Source of the DNA: Maricaulis sp965657935
GTDB lineage: Bacteria > Pseudomonadota > Alphaproteobacteria > Caulobacterales > Maricaulaceae
Direction of reading: 5' to 3'
Length of the DNA stretch: 64,000 nt
NCBI GenBank assembly: GCA_965657935.1
Contig: CBFHQE010000001.1
Span: 1 to 64,000, forward strand
Below, piece after piece: positions 34,000 to 42,596 of the stretch (positions within the stretch are counted from its first letter, which is position 1; every line of letters starts with the position of its first letter). The notes under the pieces were generated by a model. It saw nothing but the letters and a program-made list of their open reading frames with translations, did not search any database and was not told the origin of the DNA. Position numbers and translations under genes: made by a program.

Positions 34000-34551
34000 G
34001 TGAGCGACATCGAATACGAATTGCCCGAGGACAAGAGCCTTCTGATCCTGGACGATGATGCCCCTTTCCGCACCCGCCTGGGACGCGCGATGACGGGCCG
34101 CGGTTTCATTGTTTCGGCCGTGGGCACCGTGGATGAGGCCAAGGAAGTCGCTCGCGCCAATCCACCGGCCTTTGCCGTCTGTGACCTGCGTCTGCAGGAT
34201 GGTGACGGGCTGGAAGTGGTGAAAAGCCTGCACGCCTCGCGGCCCGACTGCCGCGTTGTGATGTTGACCGGATACGGCAATATCGCCACCGCCGTAGCTG
34301 CCGTGAAAGCCGGCGCGGTCGATTATCTCTCCAAGCCAGCCGATGCCGACGATATCATCAAGGCGCTTCTCGCGCACCCGGACGACAAGCCGGAGCCGCC
34401 GGAGAATCCGATGTCGGCCGACCGTGTCCGTTGGGAACATATCCAGCGCGTCTTTGAGCTGTGTGATCACAATGTCTCGGAAACCGCACGCCGCCTGAAC
34501 ATGCACCGCCGCACCCTGCAGCGCATCCTGGCCAAACGCGCACCGCGCTAG
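34000..34551 (+). CDS. regA: Redox response regulator RegA/PrrA (ActR)
   Basis: Response regulator of 183 residues. The receiver has DDD (18-20), Asp62 in VCDLRLQDGDGLEV and Lys in LSKPAD; a Pro-rich linker (KPEPPENP) leads to a Fis-type helix-turn-helix ending VSETARRLNMHRRTLQRILAKRAPR, almost invariant in RegA proteins. GTG at 34000 follows AGAGG with 7 bases of spacing; a TTG at 33994 is less likely. Target genes in relatives include photosynthesis, respiration, nitrogen and carbon fixation; here the ccm and oxidase-assembly genes nearby are plausible targets. Confidence 0.96.
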   Translation: MSDIEYELPEDKSLLILDDDAPFRTRLGRAMTGRGFIVSAVGTVDEAKEVARANPPAFAVCDLRLQDGDGLEVVKSLHASRPDCRVVMLTGYGNIATAVAAVKAGAVDYLSKPADADDIIKALLAHPDDKPEPPENPMSADRVRWEHIQRVFELCDHNVSETARRLNMHRRTLQRILAKRAPR

Positions 34552-34563
34552 AGTGATTTCGGA

Positions 34564-35307
34564 TCAGTAGGTGCGGCCGCCTTCGCTGGCGGACATGCCG
34601 GCATGGGCATAGGCATAGATCGGGCCGCCATTGGCGCCCTGGACGATCGCAACCGTGCCGAAATGGCGGAAACTCTCGCCGACCAGCTCGGCCTCACCGC
34701 CGGACCAACTTCCCAGATAGCTGATGGATTTGACCATATTGTAGTGGAGCATTTCGGTGCCGGCATTCTCACCGCCGCCGATCTCGACCGTGGCCCAGCC
34801 CGGCTTGTAGGCGACCAGCCAGACGTCCAGCGCCTCTTCCGGCGCCTCGCCGTCCAGATGCACGATATAGGAACCGAACGGACCATCCTCGATCGACAGG
34901 TCCGGGCTCTCCGGCATGGCATTCAGGCGATCGGTGACCGCTGTTGAAACCTGGTCCCGATCCCAACCCGGCGCGTCCATCACACCATCGACAACAAAGT
35001 GCGGCGTATAGAGACGCGGAACTTCAAGGCGCGGCAGGTAAGCGCGCTGACGGTGAACATATTCCGGTCGGGCAAAGGTGTCGGTCCAGCCATACATGTC
35101 CCAGTAGGACACGGCATAGGCGAGGACAAAGACATTGTGACGCTGATCCAGCTCACCCAGGTAACGATTGGCTTCCGGGCACAAACCACACCCCTGACTG
35201 GTGAATAATTCAACCAGAACAGGACGGTTCTTCTCATCACCGGCCTGAGCAGCCGGTGAAGCGAGCGCCATTATGAGGGTGGCAAGTATGAGCGATAACA
35301 AACGCAT
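34564..35307 (-). CDS. Exported DUF1223 thioredoxin-like protein
   Basis: A 247-residue secreted protein with signal peptide LLSLILATLIMALASPAAQA. The mature start VLVELFTSQGCGLCPEANRYLGEL carries CGLC and the DUF1223 signature; AYAVSYWDMYGWTDTFARPEY and LYTPHFVVDGV follow. DUF1223 has a thioredoxin-like fold, function unproven. In many alphaproteobacteria the gene lies next to acnA, as here. The ATG at 35307 gives the signal peptide; the frame remains open to 35343. Confidence 0.88.
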   Translation of the reverse strand: MRLLSLILATLIMALASPAAQAGDEKNRPVLVELFTSQGCGLCPEANRYLGELDQRHNVFVLAYAVSYWDMYGWTDTFARPEYVHRQRAYLPRLEVPRLYTPHFVVDGVMDAPGWDRDQVSTAVTDRLNAMPESPDLSIEDGPFGSYIVHLDGEAPEEALDVWLVAYKPGWATVEIGGGENAGTEMLHYNMVKSISYLGSWSGGEAELVGESFRHFGTVAIVQGANGGPIYAYAHAGMSASEGGRTY

Positions 35308-35325
35308 GCGCTCTAGATAATCATG

Positions 35326-35367
35326 CCCGCCCGTGTCGGCCAATCACTTGGCTGTGACACGGGCGGG
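35326..35367. terminator. Very long hairpin between acnA and the DUF1223 gene
   Basis: CCCGCCCGTGTC pairs perfectly with GACACGGGCGGG, and inside it GCCAA pairs with TTGGC around TCAC, giving about 17 pairs in all. It begins 19 bases beyond the acnA stop. The following sequence on the minus strand is only weakly T-rich, so it could be an mRNA-stabilising stem as much as a terminator. Confidence 0.6.
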
Positions 35368-35385
35368 AGATTTCTGTCCCAGATG

Positions 35386-38061
35386 TCAGCCGCGCGCGAG
35401 ATTGCGCAGAACGTAGTGCAGGATGCCGCCATTGCGGAAGTATTCCAGCTCGTTCTCGGTATCGATGCGGGCCTTGACCGGAGCGGTCTTGGTCGTGCCA
35501 TCCGGTAAGGTGACTTCCACCGTCATGGACGCACGTGGCTCGAGCTCGGAAACGCCCTTGATGTTGACCGTTTCATCGCCCTTCATGCCAAGAGATTCCC
35601 AGGATACGCCGTCCTCGAACTGCAGGGGCAGAACGCCCATGCCGATCAGGTTGGAACGGTGGATACGCTCAAAGCTCTCAGCGATTACGGCCTTGACGCC
35701 CAGCAGGCGCGAGCCCTTGGCCGCCCAGTCGCGGGAAGAACCTGTGCCGTATTCCTTGCCCCCGAAGACAACCAGCGGCGTGCCGGCCGCCTGGTACTCC
35801 ATGCAGGCGTCATAGATGTCGACCTGTTTGCCGTCCTTGAGCGTGTAACCACCCTCAACGCCGTCCAGCATCTTGTTCTTGATGCGGATATTGGCAAACG
35901 TGCCACGCATCATCACTTCGTGATTGCCGCGACGCGAACCGTAGGAGTTGAACTCCAGCACCGGAACCTGACGTTCCTGGAGGTAGCGACCGGCCGGGCT
36001 GTCGGCCTTGATGGAGCCGGCCGGAGAGATGTGGTCGGTGGTGATGCTGTCACCGAACAGGCCCATGATCTTGGCGTCAACGACATCGCCGGGCGCTTCC
36101 GGATCCATCGTCATACCCTCGAAGTAGGGCGGGTTCTGTACGTATGTGGAGGTATGATCCCAGGCATAGGTCAGACCACCGGCAACCTCGATGCCGCCCC
36201 AGGCTTCATCACCCTTGAACACGTCCGCATAACGCTCCGCGAACATTTCAGGCGTGATCGCGGTGCGGACGGCCTCGGCCACCTCGGCAGAAGTCGGCCA
36301 GATATCACGCAGATAGACGTCATTGCCGTCCTGGTCCTGACCCAGCGGCTCGGTGGTCAGGTCCTTGGTCATCGTGCCGGCAATGGCATAGGCCACGACC
36401 AGCGGCGGTGAAGCGAGATAATTGGCCCGGACGTCCGGGCTGATCCGGCCTTCGAAATTGCGGTTACCGGACAGGACCGAGGTCGCGACCAGGTCGTTCT
36501 CGTTGATTGCCTTGGAAATGGCCGGCGGCAGCGGGCCGGAATTACCGATGCAGGTGGTGCACCCATAGCCAACAAGGTTGAAGCCGAGCGCGTCGAGATC
36601 ATCCTGCAGACCGGCTTTTTCCAGATAGTCGGTGACGACCTGGGAACCTGGCGCCAGCGAGGTCTTGACCCACGGTTTGCTCGACAGACCCTTGGCCAGG
36701 GCATTGCGGGCCAGAAGGCCAGCACCGAGCAGAACCGACGGGTTGGACGTGTTGGTACAGGAGGTAATCGCGGCAATGGCAACATCGCCATTGGTGAATT
36801 CAAAGTCCTCACCGTCAACCGGAGCGGATTTTCCAAGCTCGTCAGCTTTTCCATACTCCGTGCCCATCGTCTTGGTGAAGCCTTCAGCAGCTCCGGTCAG
36901 GGCGATCCAGTCCTGCGGACGTTTCGGGCCGGATACGGCCGGAACAATAGTGGCCATGTCCAGGTGCAGCGTATCGGTGAATTCCGGATCCGCTTCATAG
37001 TCCGGGCGGAACATGCCCTGGGCCTTGGAATAGGCCTCAACCAGGGCGACACGCTTGTCATCACGGCCGGTCGCCTTCAGGAAGGCCAGCGTTTCATTAT
37101 CCGTGGGGAAGAAGCCACAGGTCGCACCGTATTCCGGCGCCATGTTGGCGATGGTCGCCTCATCTTCCAGGGACAGGTTGTCCAGGCCAGCGCCGTAGAA
37201 TTCCACGAACTTGCCAACCACACCCCGTGCGCGCAGCATCTCAACGATCTTGAGGACGAGATCGGTCGCCGTGGCGCCTTCAGGCATCTTGCCCTTCAGT
37301 TCAAAGCCGATGACTTCCGGGATCAGCATGGAGACCGGCTGGCCCAGCATGGCCGCCTCGGCCTCGATACCGCCCACACCCCAGCCCAGAACGGCCATGC
37401 CGTTAATCATTGTGGTGTGGCTGTCGGTGCCGACGCAGGTGTCAGGGTACGCGATGGTCTCGCCGTCTTCATCCTTGGTCCAGACCGTCTGGGCCAGGTT
37501 CTCCAGGTTGACCTGGTGGATGATACCGGTGCCCGGCGGGACAACGCGGAAATTGTCAAACGCCTTGGCGCCCCATTTCAGGAATTTATAGCGCTCACCA
37601 TTGCGCTGGTATTCACGCTCGACGTTCTTGGCGAAGCTGTCCGCACCACCGAAATTGTCGACCATGACGGAGTGGTCGATGACGAGGTCAACGGGAACCT
37701 GCGGGTTGATGCGTTTCGGATCAGCGCCCAGCTTGGTTGCGGCGTCGCGCATGGCGGCCAGATCAACGACTGCGGGAACGCCGGTGAAGTCCTGCATGAC
37801 GACGCGTGCCGGACGGTAAGCGATCTCATGCGTGGATTTCCGGGTCGCCAGCCATGCGGCCATGGCCTCGATATCTGCCTTGGTGACGGTCTTGCCGTCT
37901 TCAAAACGAAGCAGGTTCTCGAGCAGGACCTTCAGCGAAGCCGGCAGGCGGGACACGCCGGTCAAGCCATTCGCTTCAGCAACTTTCAGGTCATAATAGG
38001 TGTAGGTTTCACCGGCCGCGGTGAGGGTGCGTTTACAGGAAAAACTGTCCAAAGAAGCCAT
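35386..38061 (-). CDS. acnA: Aconitate hydratase A
   Basis: TCA-cycle enzyme (citrate to isocitrate) of 891 residues, with a [4Fe-4S] cluster bound by Cys435 in TSCTNTSNP and Cys501 and Cys504 in GCTTCIG, the same numbers as E. coli AcnA. Active-site segments such as VGTDSHTTMINGMAVLGWGVGG, GDSITTDHISPAG and EYGTGSSRDWAAKGSRLLGV are all present. Full length, with the standard start MASLDSFSCKRTL. It is divergent from ccmA across 217 bases, an arrangement widespread in alphaproteobacteria; the shared region may hold both promoters. Confidence 0.98.
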   Translation of the reverse strand: MASLDSFSCKRTLTAAGETYTYYDLKVAEANGLTGVSRLPASLKVLLENLLRFEDGKTVTKADIEAMAAWLATRKSTHEIAYRPARVVMQDFTGVPAVVDLAAMRDAATKLGADPKRINPQVPVDLVIDHSVMVDNFGGADSFAKNVEREYQRNGERYKFLKWGAKAFDNFRVVPPGTGIIHQVNLENLAQTVWTKDEDGETIAYPDTCVGTDSHTTMINGMAVLGWGVGGIEAEAAMLGQPVSMLIPEVIGFELKGKMPEGATATDLVLKIVEMLRARGVVGKFVEFYGAGLDNLSLEDEATIANMAPEYGATCGFFPTDNETLAFLKATGRDDKRVALVEAYSKAQGMFRPDYEADPEFTDTLHLDMATIVPAVSGPKRPQDWIALTGAAEGFTKTMGTEYGKADELGKSAPVDGEDFEFTNGDVAIAAITSCTNTSNPSVLLGAGLLARNALAKGLSSKPWVKTSLAPGSQVVTDYLEKAGLQDDLDALGFNLVGYGCTTCIGNSGPLPPAISKAINENDLVATSVLSGNRNFEGRISPDVRANYLASPPLVVAYAIAGTMTKDLTTEPLGQDQDGNDVYLRDIWPTSAEVAEAVRTAITPEMFAERYADVFKGDEAWGGIEVAGGLTYAWDHTSTYVQNPPYFEGMTMDPEAPGDVVDAKIMGLFGDSITTDHISPAGSIKADSPAGRYLQERQVPVLEFNSYGSRRGNHEVMMRGTFANIRIKNKMLDGVEGGYTLKDGKQVDIYDACMEYQAAGTPLVVFGGKEYGTGSSRDWAAKGSRLLGVKAVIAESFERIHRSNLIGMGVLPLQFEDGVSWESLGMKGDETVNIKGVSELEPRASMTVEVTLPDGTTKTAPVKARIDTENELEYFRNGGILHYVLRNLARG

Positions 38062-38278
38062 TTCTGTTCCTCATATCCAAATCAAGCCAGACCACGGGCG
38101 TGGTTGGCGACTATCTGATTGGGCGGCGCCATCGCTGCTTTCGCAGCGGCCAGTTAAGACGGGCGCATCCGCCAGAAAGACGGATCCGGTCGTGACCGAT
38201 TGCGCGCGTTTTAGCCGCACTGTGCTTTCGCTGCAATGCACACACTGCGCGTTGACCTTCACTATCAAGTTGGGCGAC

Positions 38279-38932
38279 ATGCCATGGATGACGAATGAAA
38301 TCGCCTCATTGCCGGATCTGTCTGATCTAGAAGCCCATTCTCTGAGCGTTAACGGGCTGGCCCTGAAACGCGGCGACTTTGTGCTGCGCGAGGATATTTC
38401 ATTCACGCTCAATTCTGGTGCCGCGCTTTTGCTGACGGGTCGCAATGGATCAGGAAAAACGACGCTGTTACGTACGCTGGCCGGTTTCCTGGCGCCTGCT
38501 GAGGGCGATGTCCGCCTGGACGAAGAAGGCGACCCAGGCGAGCTGATTGCCTGGCTCGGCCATGCTGACGGGCTCAAAACCAATGAAACCATTCGGAAAT
38601 CCCTGCGCTTCTGGGCCGGGATGGCGGGGCAGCCGAACACAATCATCATGCCGGTGCTCAAGGCGTTGGATATCGGACATCTGATCGATCGCCCGCCGGC
38701 ACGCCTTTCCCGTGGTCAACAGAGGCGGGGTGCGATGGCGCGCCTGGCCGTGATGAACCGGCCTTTCTGGCTGCTGGACGAACCGGCAGGACCGCTGGAC
38801 CGAGCCGGTCGGGTACGGCTGGGGGAGCTGGTCGCCTGGCATCGCAGCCGGGGTGGTATCGTCATCGCTGCAACCCACCAGGACCTCGACTGGCCGGGCG
38901 CTCAGCGTCTGGAATTGGGCGGCGGCTTATGA
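38279..38932 (+). CDS. ccmA: Cytochrome c biogenesis ATP-binding protein CcmA
   Basis: ATPase of the CcmABCD complex that releases holo-CcmE (heme chaperone) for cytochrome c maturation. Of about 217 residues: Walker A GRNGSGKTT, signature LSRGQQRRGAMARL, Walker B FWLLDEPAGPLDRAGR and the switch His in ATHQDLDW. It is shorter than most transporter ATPases, as CcmA usually is. The ATG at 38279 is chosen; another at 38288 is possible, and the frame opens as far back as 38021. It overlaps ccmB by 4 bases. Confidence 0.93.
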   Translation: MPWMTNEIASLPDLSDLEAHSLSVNGLALKRGDFVLREDISFTLNSGAALLLTGRNGSGKTTLLRTLAGFLAPAEGDVRLDEEGDPGELIAWLGHADGLKTNETIRKSLRFWAGMAGQPNTIIMPVLKALDIGHLIDRPPARLSRGQQRRGAMARLAVMNRPFWLLDEPAGPLDRAGRVRLGELVAWHRSRGGIVIAATHQDLDWPGAQRLELGGGL

Positions 38933-39600
38933 ACGGTTTCTGGTGGATACTACGCCGCGAGGCCGGTCTGGCCTGGGCGGGTGGCGGCGGCGCAGCGGGC
39001 CCCACCGCCTTTTTCCTGGCCTGTATCACGCTCGGCCCGCTGGCGATCGGGACGGAAAGCGACACCCTGGTCGCCGTTGGCCCCGGCATTATGGGCATTT
39101 CGGCGCTGCTGGCGGTGCTTCAATTCGGCGAGCGCAGCTTTGCCGATGATTTCTTCGACGGCACTCTGGAGCTTTACGCCCTCTCCAGCGTAAGCCTGCC
39201 GATCCTCTCCTTTGCCAAGGTGATGGGGCAGGCCCTCGCTACCCTTTGGGCCCTACCCTTGATCGGGGCGCTGGGCGGCATGATGTACGGGCTGGGCGCA
39301 CAAGAAGCCCTTGTCGTTTTCTGTGGTCTGCTGGCGGCAATCCCGGCCCTCGCCCTGGTCGCCGGTTTTGCCAGCGCACTTTCGGCTGGCGTGCGCCGGG
39401 GGGGACTACTGATCTCCCTCATCGCCATGCCGATGATGATTCCGGTTCTTGTCTTCGCGGCTGGCGCGGGCCGTGCGGCTCTGGATGGCGATTATGATCG
39501 TGCCTGGGCGACGGTATTGCTGACGCTGGCTGTGTCTCTGGGTACATCAGCCCTGATGCCCTTTGGTATCGCCGCGGCCATGAGATCTCGACTGGGTTGA
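38929..39600 (+). CDS. ccmB: Heme exporter protein CcmB
   Basis: Six-helix membrane subunit of the CcmABC complex, 223 residues. The FADDFFDGTLELYALS segment and VRRGGLLISLIAMPMMIPVLVFAAGA are characteristic of CcmB. It is coupled to ccmA by an ATGA overlap. In most relatives ccmC follows directly; here 2.1 kb of unrelated genes separate ccmB and ccmC. Confidence 0.94.
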   Translation: MNGFWWILRREAGLAWAGGGGAAGPTAFFLACITLGPLAIGTESDTLVAVGPGIMGISALLAVLQFGERSFADDFFDGTLELYALSSVSLPILSFAKVMGQALATLWALPLIGALGGMMYGLGAQEALVVFCGLLAAIPALALVAGFASALSAGVRRGGLLISLIAMPMMIPVLVFAAGAGRAALDGDYDRAWATVLLTLAVSLGTSALMPFGIAAAMRSRLG

Positions 39601-39695
39601 TCCGGATCACTTTCTCGACTGCATTTTCATATCGCCCTCTTGAACTGTGCAGACCGCACCCCACATTCCCTATCACTTGATAGGTAGGTTTAGTC

Positions 39696-40352
39696 ATGCA
39701 GTTACATTCCAACTTCAATGAACGTATTGTCCTGCGATCGGAGGACCGTGAGTGGGTGGCCTCTCCCGCCTCGGGTGTTGAGCGTCAGATGCTCGACCGG
39801 ATCGGTGATGAAGTCGCGCGCGCCACGACCCTTGTGCGCTTTGCCCCGAATTCCAGTTTTGACTCGCACGGGCACGCGTTGGGTGAGGAATATCTTGTCC
39901 TCGACGGCGTGTTCTCGGATGAGAGCGGCGATTATTCCGCTGGACACTACGTCCGCAATCCACCGGGCTCGTCTCATACGCCTTTCACCAAGGAAGGGGC
40001 GACGATTTTTGTCAAACTGCGCCAGTTCGATCCGATGGATCTGGTCCACAAGACGATCGACACGCGCAAGGCCGACTTCTCGCCCGGCCTGGTCGAGGGC
40101 CTGTCCGTCCTGCCCCTGCACAATGCCGGCACGGAAGGGGTCGCCCTGGTGAAGTGGGAGCCCGGTACGCGTTTCAACCGTCACCGCCATTGGGGTGGCG
40201 AGGAGATCCTGGTGCTGGACGGCACGTTCCAGGACGAGCTGGGCGATTATCCCAAGGGCACCTGGCTGCGAAACCCGCACCTGTCCGAACACACGCCCTT
40301 CAGTGAAGACGGCTGTCTGATCTATGTGAAGACCGGACACTTGCCGGCCTGA
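39696..40352 (+). CDS. Double-cupin protein, ChrR-cupin family
   Basis: A 218-residue protein made of two cupin repeats. Repeat 1 shows RFAPNSSFDSHGHALGEEYLVLDGVFSDESGDY and repeat 2 RFNRHRHWGGEEILVLDGTFQDELGDY; each has the His-x-His...Glu set that binds a metal such as Zn. It resembles the cupin domain of ChrR anti-sigma factors but lacks the ChrR N-terminal sigma-binding domain, and no sigma factor gene is nearby. It could be a metal-dependent sensor or enzyme. It lies between ccmB and ccmC and is convergent with an AraC-type regulator 4 bases away. Confidence 0.85.
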   Translation: MQLHSNFNERIVLRSEDREWVASPASGVERQMLDRIGDEVARATTLVRFAPNSSFDSHGHALGEEYLVLDGVFSDESGDYSAGHYVRNPPGSSHTPFTKEGATIFVKLRQFDPMDLVHKTIDTRKADFSPGLVEGLSVLPLHNAGTEGVALVKWEPGTRFNRHRHWGGEEILVLDGTFQDELGDYPKGTWLRNPHLSEHTPFSEDGCLIYVKTGHLPA

Positions 40353-40356
40353 CGGA

Positions 40357-41145
40357 TCAGCCTTCGTAAAGCGGGTCAAAGCCGGCGGCCTGGCGCAGCT
40401 GAACCGGCGTCCGACCCGCCAGTCTTCGGAAATCGCGGGTCATGTGGGCCTGGTCGGCATAGCCGGCGTCGATCGCTACTCCCGCCAGATCTGTCGCACC
40501 CTGTTTGATTGCGGTGCGGGCGCGCTGAAACCGCCGAAGACGCAAATACTCGCCCGGGGTCAGCCCGGCACAGCGACGATAATAGCGCCCCAGCGTCCGC
40601 TGGGTCTTGCCGGACCAATGAACCAGGTCCGCGATTTCAGCACCGGGATGCGCGACAAGCTCTTTGGCGAGCTGCTCCAGCAGGGCCTGCTCCCTAGGTG
40701 GCGTGGCGGCGGTGGCCAAACCGTCGCGCGCCGCTTTGCCAAAAGCCTGAAAACCGGCCTCCGCAGACCTGCAAAGCAGTCCTGCGACCTCCCTCCCAAT
40801 CACCATGTCCAGTGGCTGGGCCCGGTTGCGCAGGGCAAATGGATCCGGACAGAAAGCCCCGATCGCCCAGGACCGGAAACGCAAGCCCATCATATCCAAA
40901 GCGCCTTGTGGTCTGAGCTCCAGCACCCGCGTCAGTGGTCCGTAGATCAGCGCGCCTTGCTGTTCAGCTTCGCCATCGGCGCGCAATTCCAGCGGCGGTC
41001 GTCCGAGATGCACTATCAGCTCGCAACACCCGTCCGGGGCTATCTCTTGGACCTGCTCACCGGGTGGCAGGCTGAGACACCAGGCCCCCTCAAACAGGGA
41101 TGTCTCTGGAAAGGCTTCGAACTGGTATAGCGGTGGCGTGTCCAT
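40357..41145 (-). CDS. AraC-family transcriptional regulator
   Basis: A 262-residue regulator. The C-terminal ~100 residues are the AraC double helix-turn-helix, with IADLVHWSGKTQRTLGRYYRRCAGLTPGEYLRLRRFQRARTAI and LAGVAIDAGYADQAHMTRDFRRLAGRTPVQLR. The N-terminal part (DUF6597-type, beginning YQFEAFPETSLFEGAWCLSL) probably senses a ligand. The ATG at 41145 is preferred over a TTG at 41154. It faces the cupin gene tail to tail and diverges from the broken DUF6265 gene. Regulatory target unknown. Confidence 0.9.
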   Translation of the reverse strand: MDTPPLYQFEAFPETSLFEGAWCLSLPPGEQVQEIAPDGCCELIVHLGRPPLELRADGEAEQQGALIYGPLTRVLELRPQGALDMMGLRFRSWAIGAFCPDPFALRNRAQPLDMVIGREVAGLLCRSAEAGFQAFGKAARDGLATAATPPREQALLEQLAKELVAHPGAEIADLVHWSGKTQRTLGRYYRRCAGLTPGEYLRLRRFQRARTAIKQGATDLAGVAIDAGYADQAHMTRDFRRLAGRTPVQLRQAAGFDPLYEG

Positions 41146-41219
41146 ATTGTTCAAGATCCGGCGCGTCGATCGACCTAGCCTGCCACGCAGATCGTTTCAG
41201 TCCAACACAAGGCATCCGC

Positions 41220-41647
41220 ATGTTGCTCTCCACTCTCGCTCTTTCCCTGTCGCTCACGCAAGCCGGCGAAACGCCGGACTTTTCCTGGCTGGAAGGACAC
41301 TGGTTCGCGAACACGACGGACGTGTCAGCGAAGAAATCTGGGGCGATATGCGCGGCGGGCTGATGCTGGCGACCAATCGCTCATTGCGGGACGGCCAGGC
41401 CCGCGGGTTCGAATTCATCCGCATCCAGTCCTTCACGCATACTCATTACTGCGCCCAACCCGGCGGCAGTGAAGCGGTCTGTTTCGAACTCGCGGAACAG
41501 GGCGAGCAGAGCGCGACTTTTGAAAATGCCCAGCACGACTTCCCCCAGCGCATCAGCTATGCCCGCGAGGCCGACACGCTGACGGCGACCCTTTCGGATA
41601 TCGAAGGCAACAACCCGATCAGCTGGAGCTGGCAGCTTCAGGAGTAG
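41220..41647 (+). pseudogene. DUF6265-family exported protein, broken by a -1 frameshift
   Basis: The frame from ATG 41220 (AAGG 7 bases upstream) gives MLLSTLALSLSLTQAGETPD, then FSWLEGHWF, a signal peptide and the DUF6265 start. It then turns into nonsense and stops at 41363. Another frame continues REHDGRVSEEIWGDMRGGLMLATNRS, then GFEFIRIQSF and FENAQHDFPQRISY, clear DUF6265 motifs, to 41647. Adding one base near 41303-41309 joins WF to RE and restores a 142-residue protein. Either the gene is decayed or the assembly lacks one base. It sits between AraC and ccmC in the cassette that splits the ccm genes. Confidence 0.75.
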
Positions 41648-41703
41648 GGGCGTGCGACACTCGGACAGTTGCCCCCATGCCTTGCGCGCAGTAAGTGCAG
41701 GAC

Positions 41704-42435
41704 ATGCTGTCCTACTTTTCCAATCCCCAGCGATTTGACGCCCTGGCGAAATGGGCCATCCCCGTCTGCGCCATCGGCGCGGCGATACTGTTCGCCGGCG
41801 GCATGTATTACGCCTTTTTTGCTTCGCCGCCGGACTATCAGCAAGGCGATACGATCCGCATCATGTATGTGCACGTGCCTGCCGCGTATATGGCCTCGGC
41901 ACTCTATGCCGGGATGGCAGGCGCGAGCTTTGTCTTTTTCGTGTGGCGACACTCGCTGGCCGATGCGGCCGCGGAAGTGATGGCGCCCATTGGTGCAGTC
42001 TTCACCCTGCTGGCTCTGATTACCGGAGCGGTCTGGGGCAAGCCCATGTGGGGCACCTGGTGGGACTGGGATGCGCGGATGACCTCAGTCCTGGTCATGT
42101 TTCTGGTCTATCTCGGATACATTGCCTTGCGTGCCGCCATTGAGGATCGCGCCCTGGCCGCGCGCATGTCGGCCATCCTGGCCATGGCCGGCGTGATCAA
42201 TCTGGTCATTGTGAAATTCTCGGTCGAATGGTGGTCCAGCCTGCATCAGCCCGCCTCGATCATCCGCGCCGATGGCCCGACCATTGATGGCAGCCAGCTG
42301 GTCCCGCTCTTCCTGATGATGGGCGCCTATACGCTTCTGGCAGCCTGGCTGGTCTTCTACCGTCTGCGCTCTCGCACGCGCCTGCAGCGCATCCGGTCCA
42401 TCGTCAGTCGCCGCGAGCGGGAGGAGGACGCATGA
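41704..42435 (+). CDS. ccmC: Heme exporter protein CcmC
   Basis: Six-helix protein of about 243 residues that presents heme to CcmE. The tryptophan-rich signature is GAVWGKPMWGTWWDWDARMTSVLVMFLVYLGYIA, flanked by periplasmic His residues in MYVHVPAAYM and VEWWSSLHQPASI. The ATG at 41704 is used; a GTG at 41695 in the same frame is possible. It overlaps ccmD by 4 bases. It lies 2.1 kb from ccmB. Confidence 0.94.
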   Translation: MLSYFSNPQRFDALAKWAIPVCAIGAAILFAGGMYYAFFASPPDYQQGDTIRIMYVHVPAAYMASALYAGMAGASFVFFVWRHSLADAAAEVMAPIGAVFTLLALITGAVWGKPMWGTWWDWDARMTSVLVMFLVYLGYIALRAAIEDRALAARMSAILAMAGVINLVIVKFSVEWWSSLHQPASIIRADGPTIDGSQLVPLFLMMGAYTLLAAWLVFYRLRSRTRLQRIRSIVSRREREEDA

Positions 42436-42596
42436 GTGAGTTTTTCGCCATGGGCGGGTATGCTGCCTACATCTGGAGCGCCTGGGGGGCGTCTGCCCTT
42501 GCCATTATCGCGCTGATCGTCTTCGCTCTTCTGGAACGCGCCCGGGCCGATGCCCGCTTGCGCGAACTGGAGGAGGATGAGGGGTCATGCGACTAA
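42432..42596 (+). CDS. ccmD: Heme exporter accessory protein CcmD
   Basis: Small 54-residue single-pass membrane protein starting MSEFFAMGGYAAYIWSAWG; the GGYAAYIWSA motif and basic-acidic tail (ERARADARLRELEEDEG) are typical of CcmD, which stabilises the CcmABC-CcmE complex. Its start overlaps the ccmC stop by ATGA and its end overlaps the ccmG start by 10 bases. Confidence 0.92.
   Translation: MSEFFAMGGYAAYIWSAWGASALAIIALIVFALLERARADARLRELEEDEGSCD

Noticed and set aside
36964..38118. 384-codon plus-strand frame opposite acnA
   Set aside because: Antisense shadow of an essential, fully conserved gene.
39696..40352. ChrR anti-sigma factor
   Set aside because: Only the cupin part is present, duplicated; the sigma-binding zinc domain and a partner sigma factor are missing.
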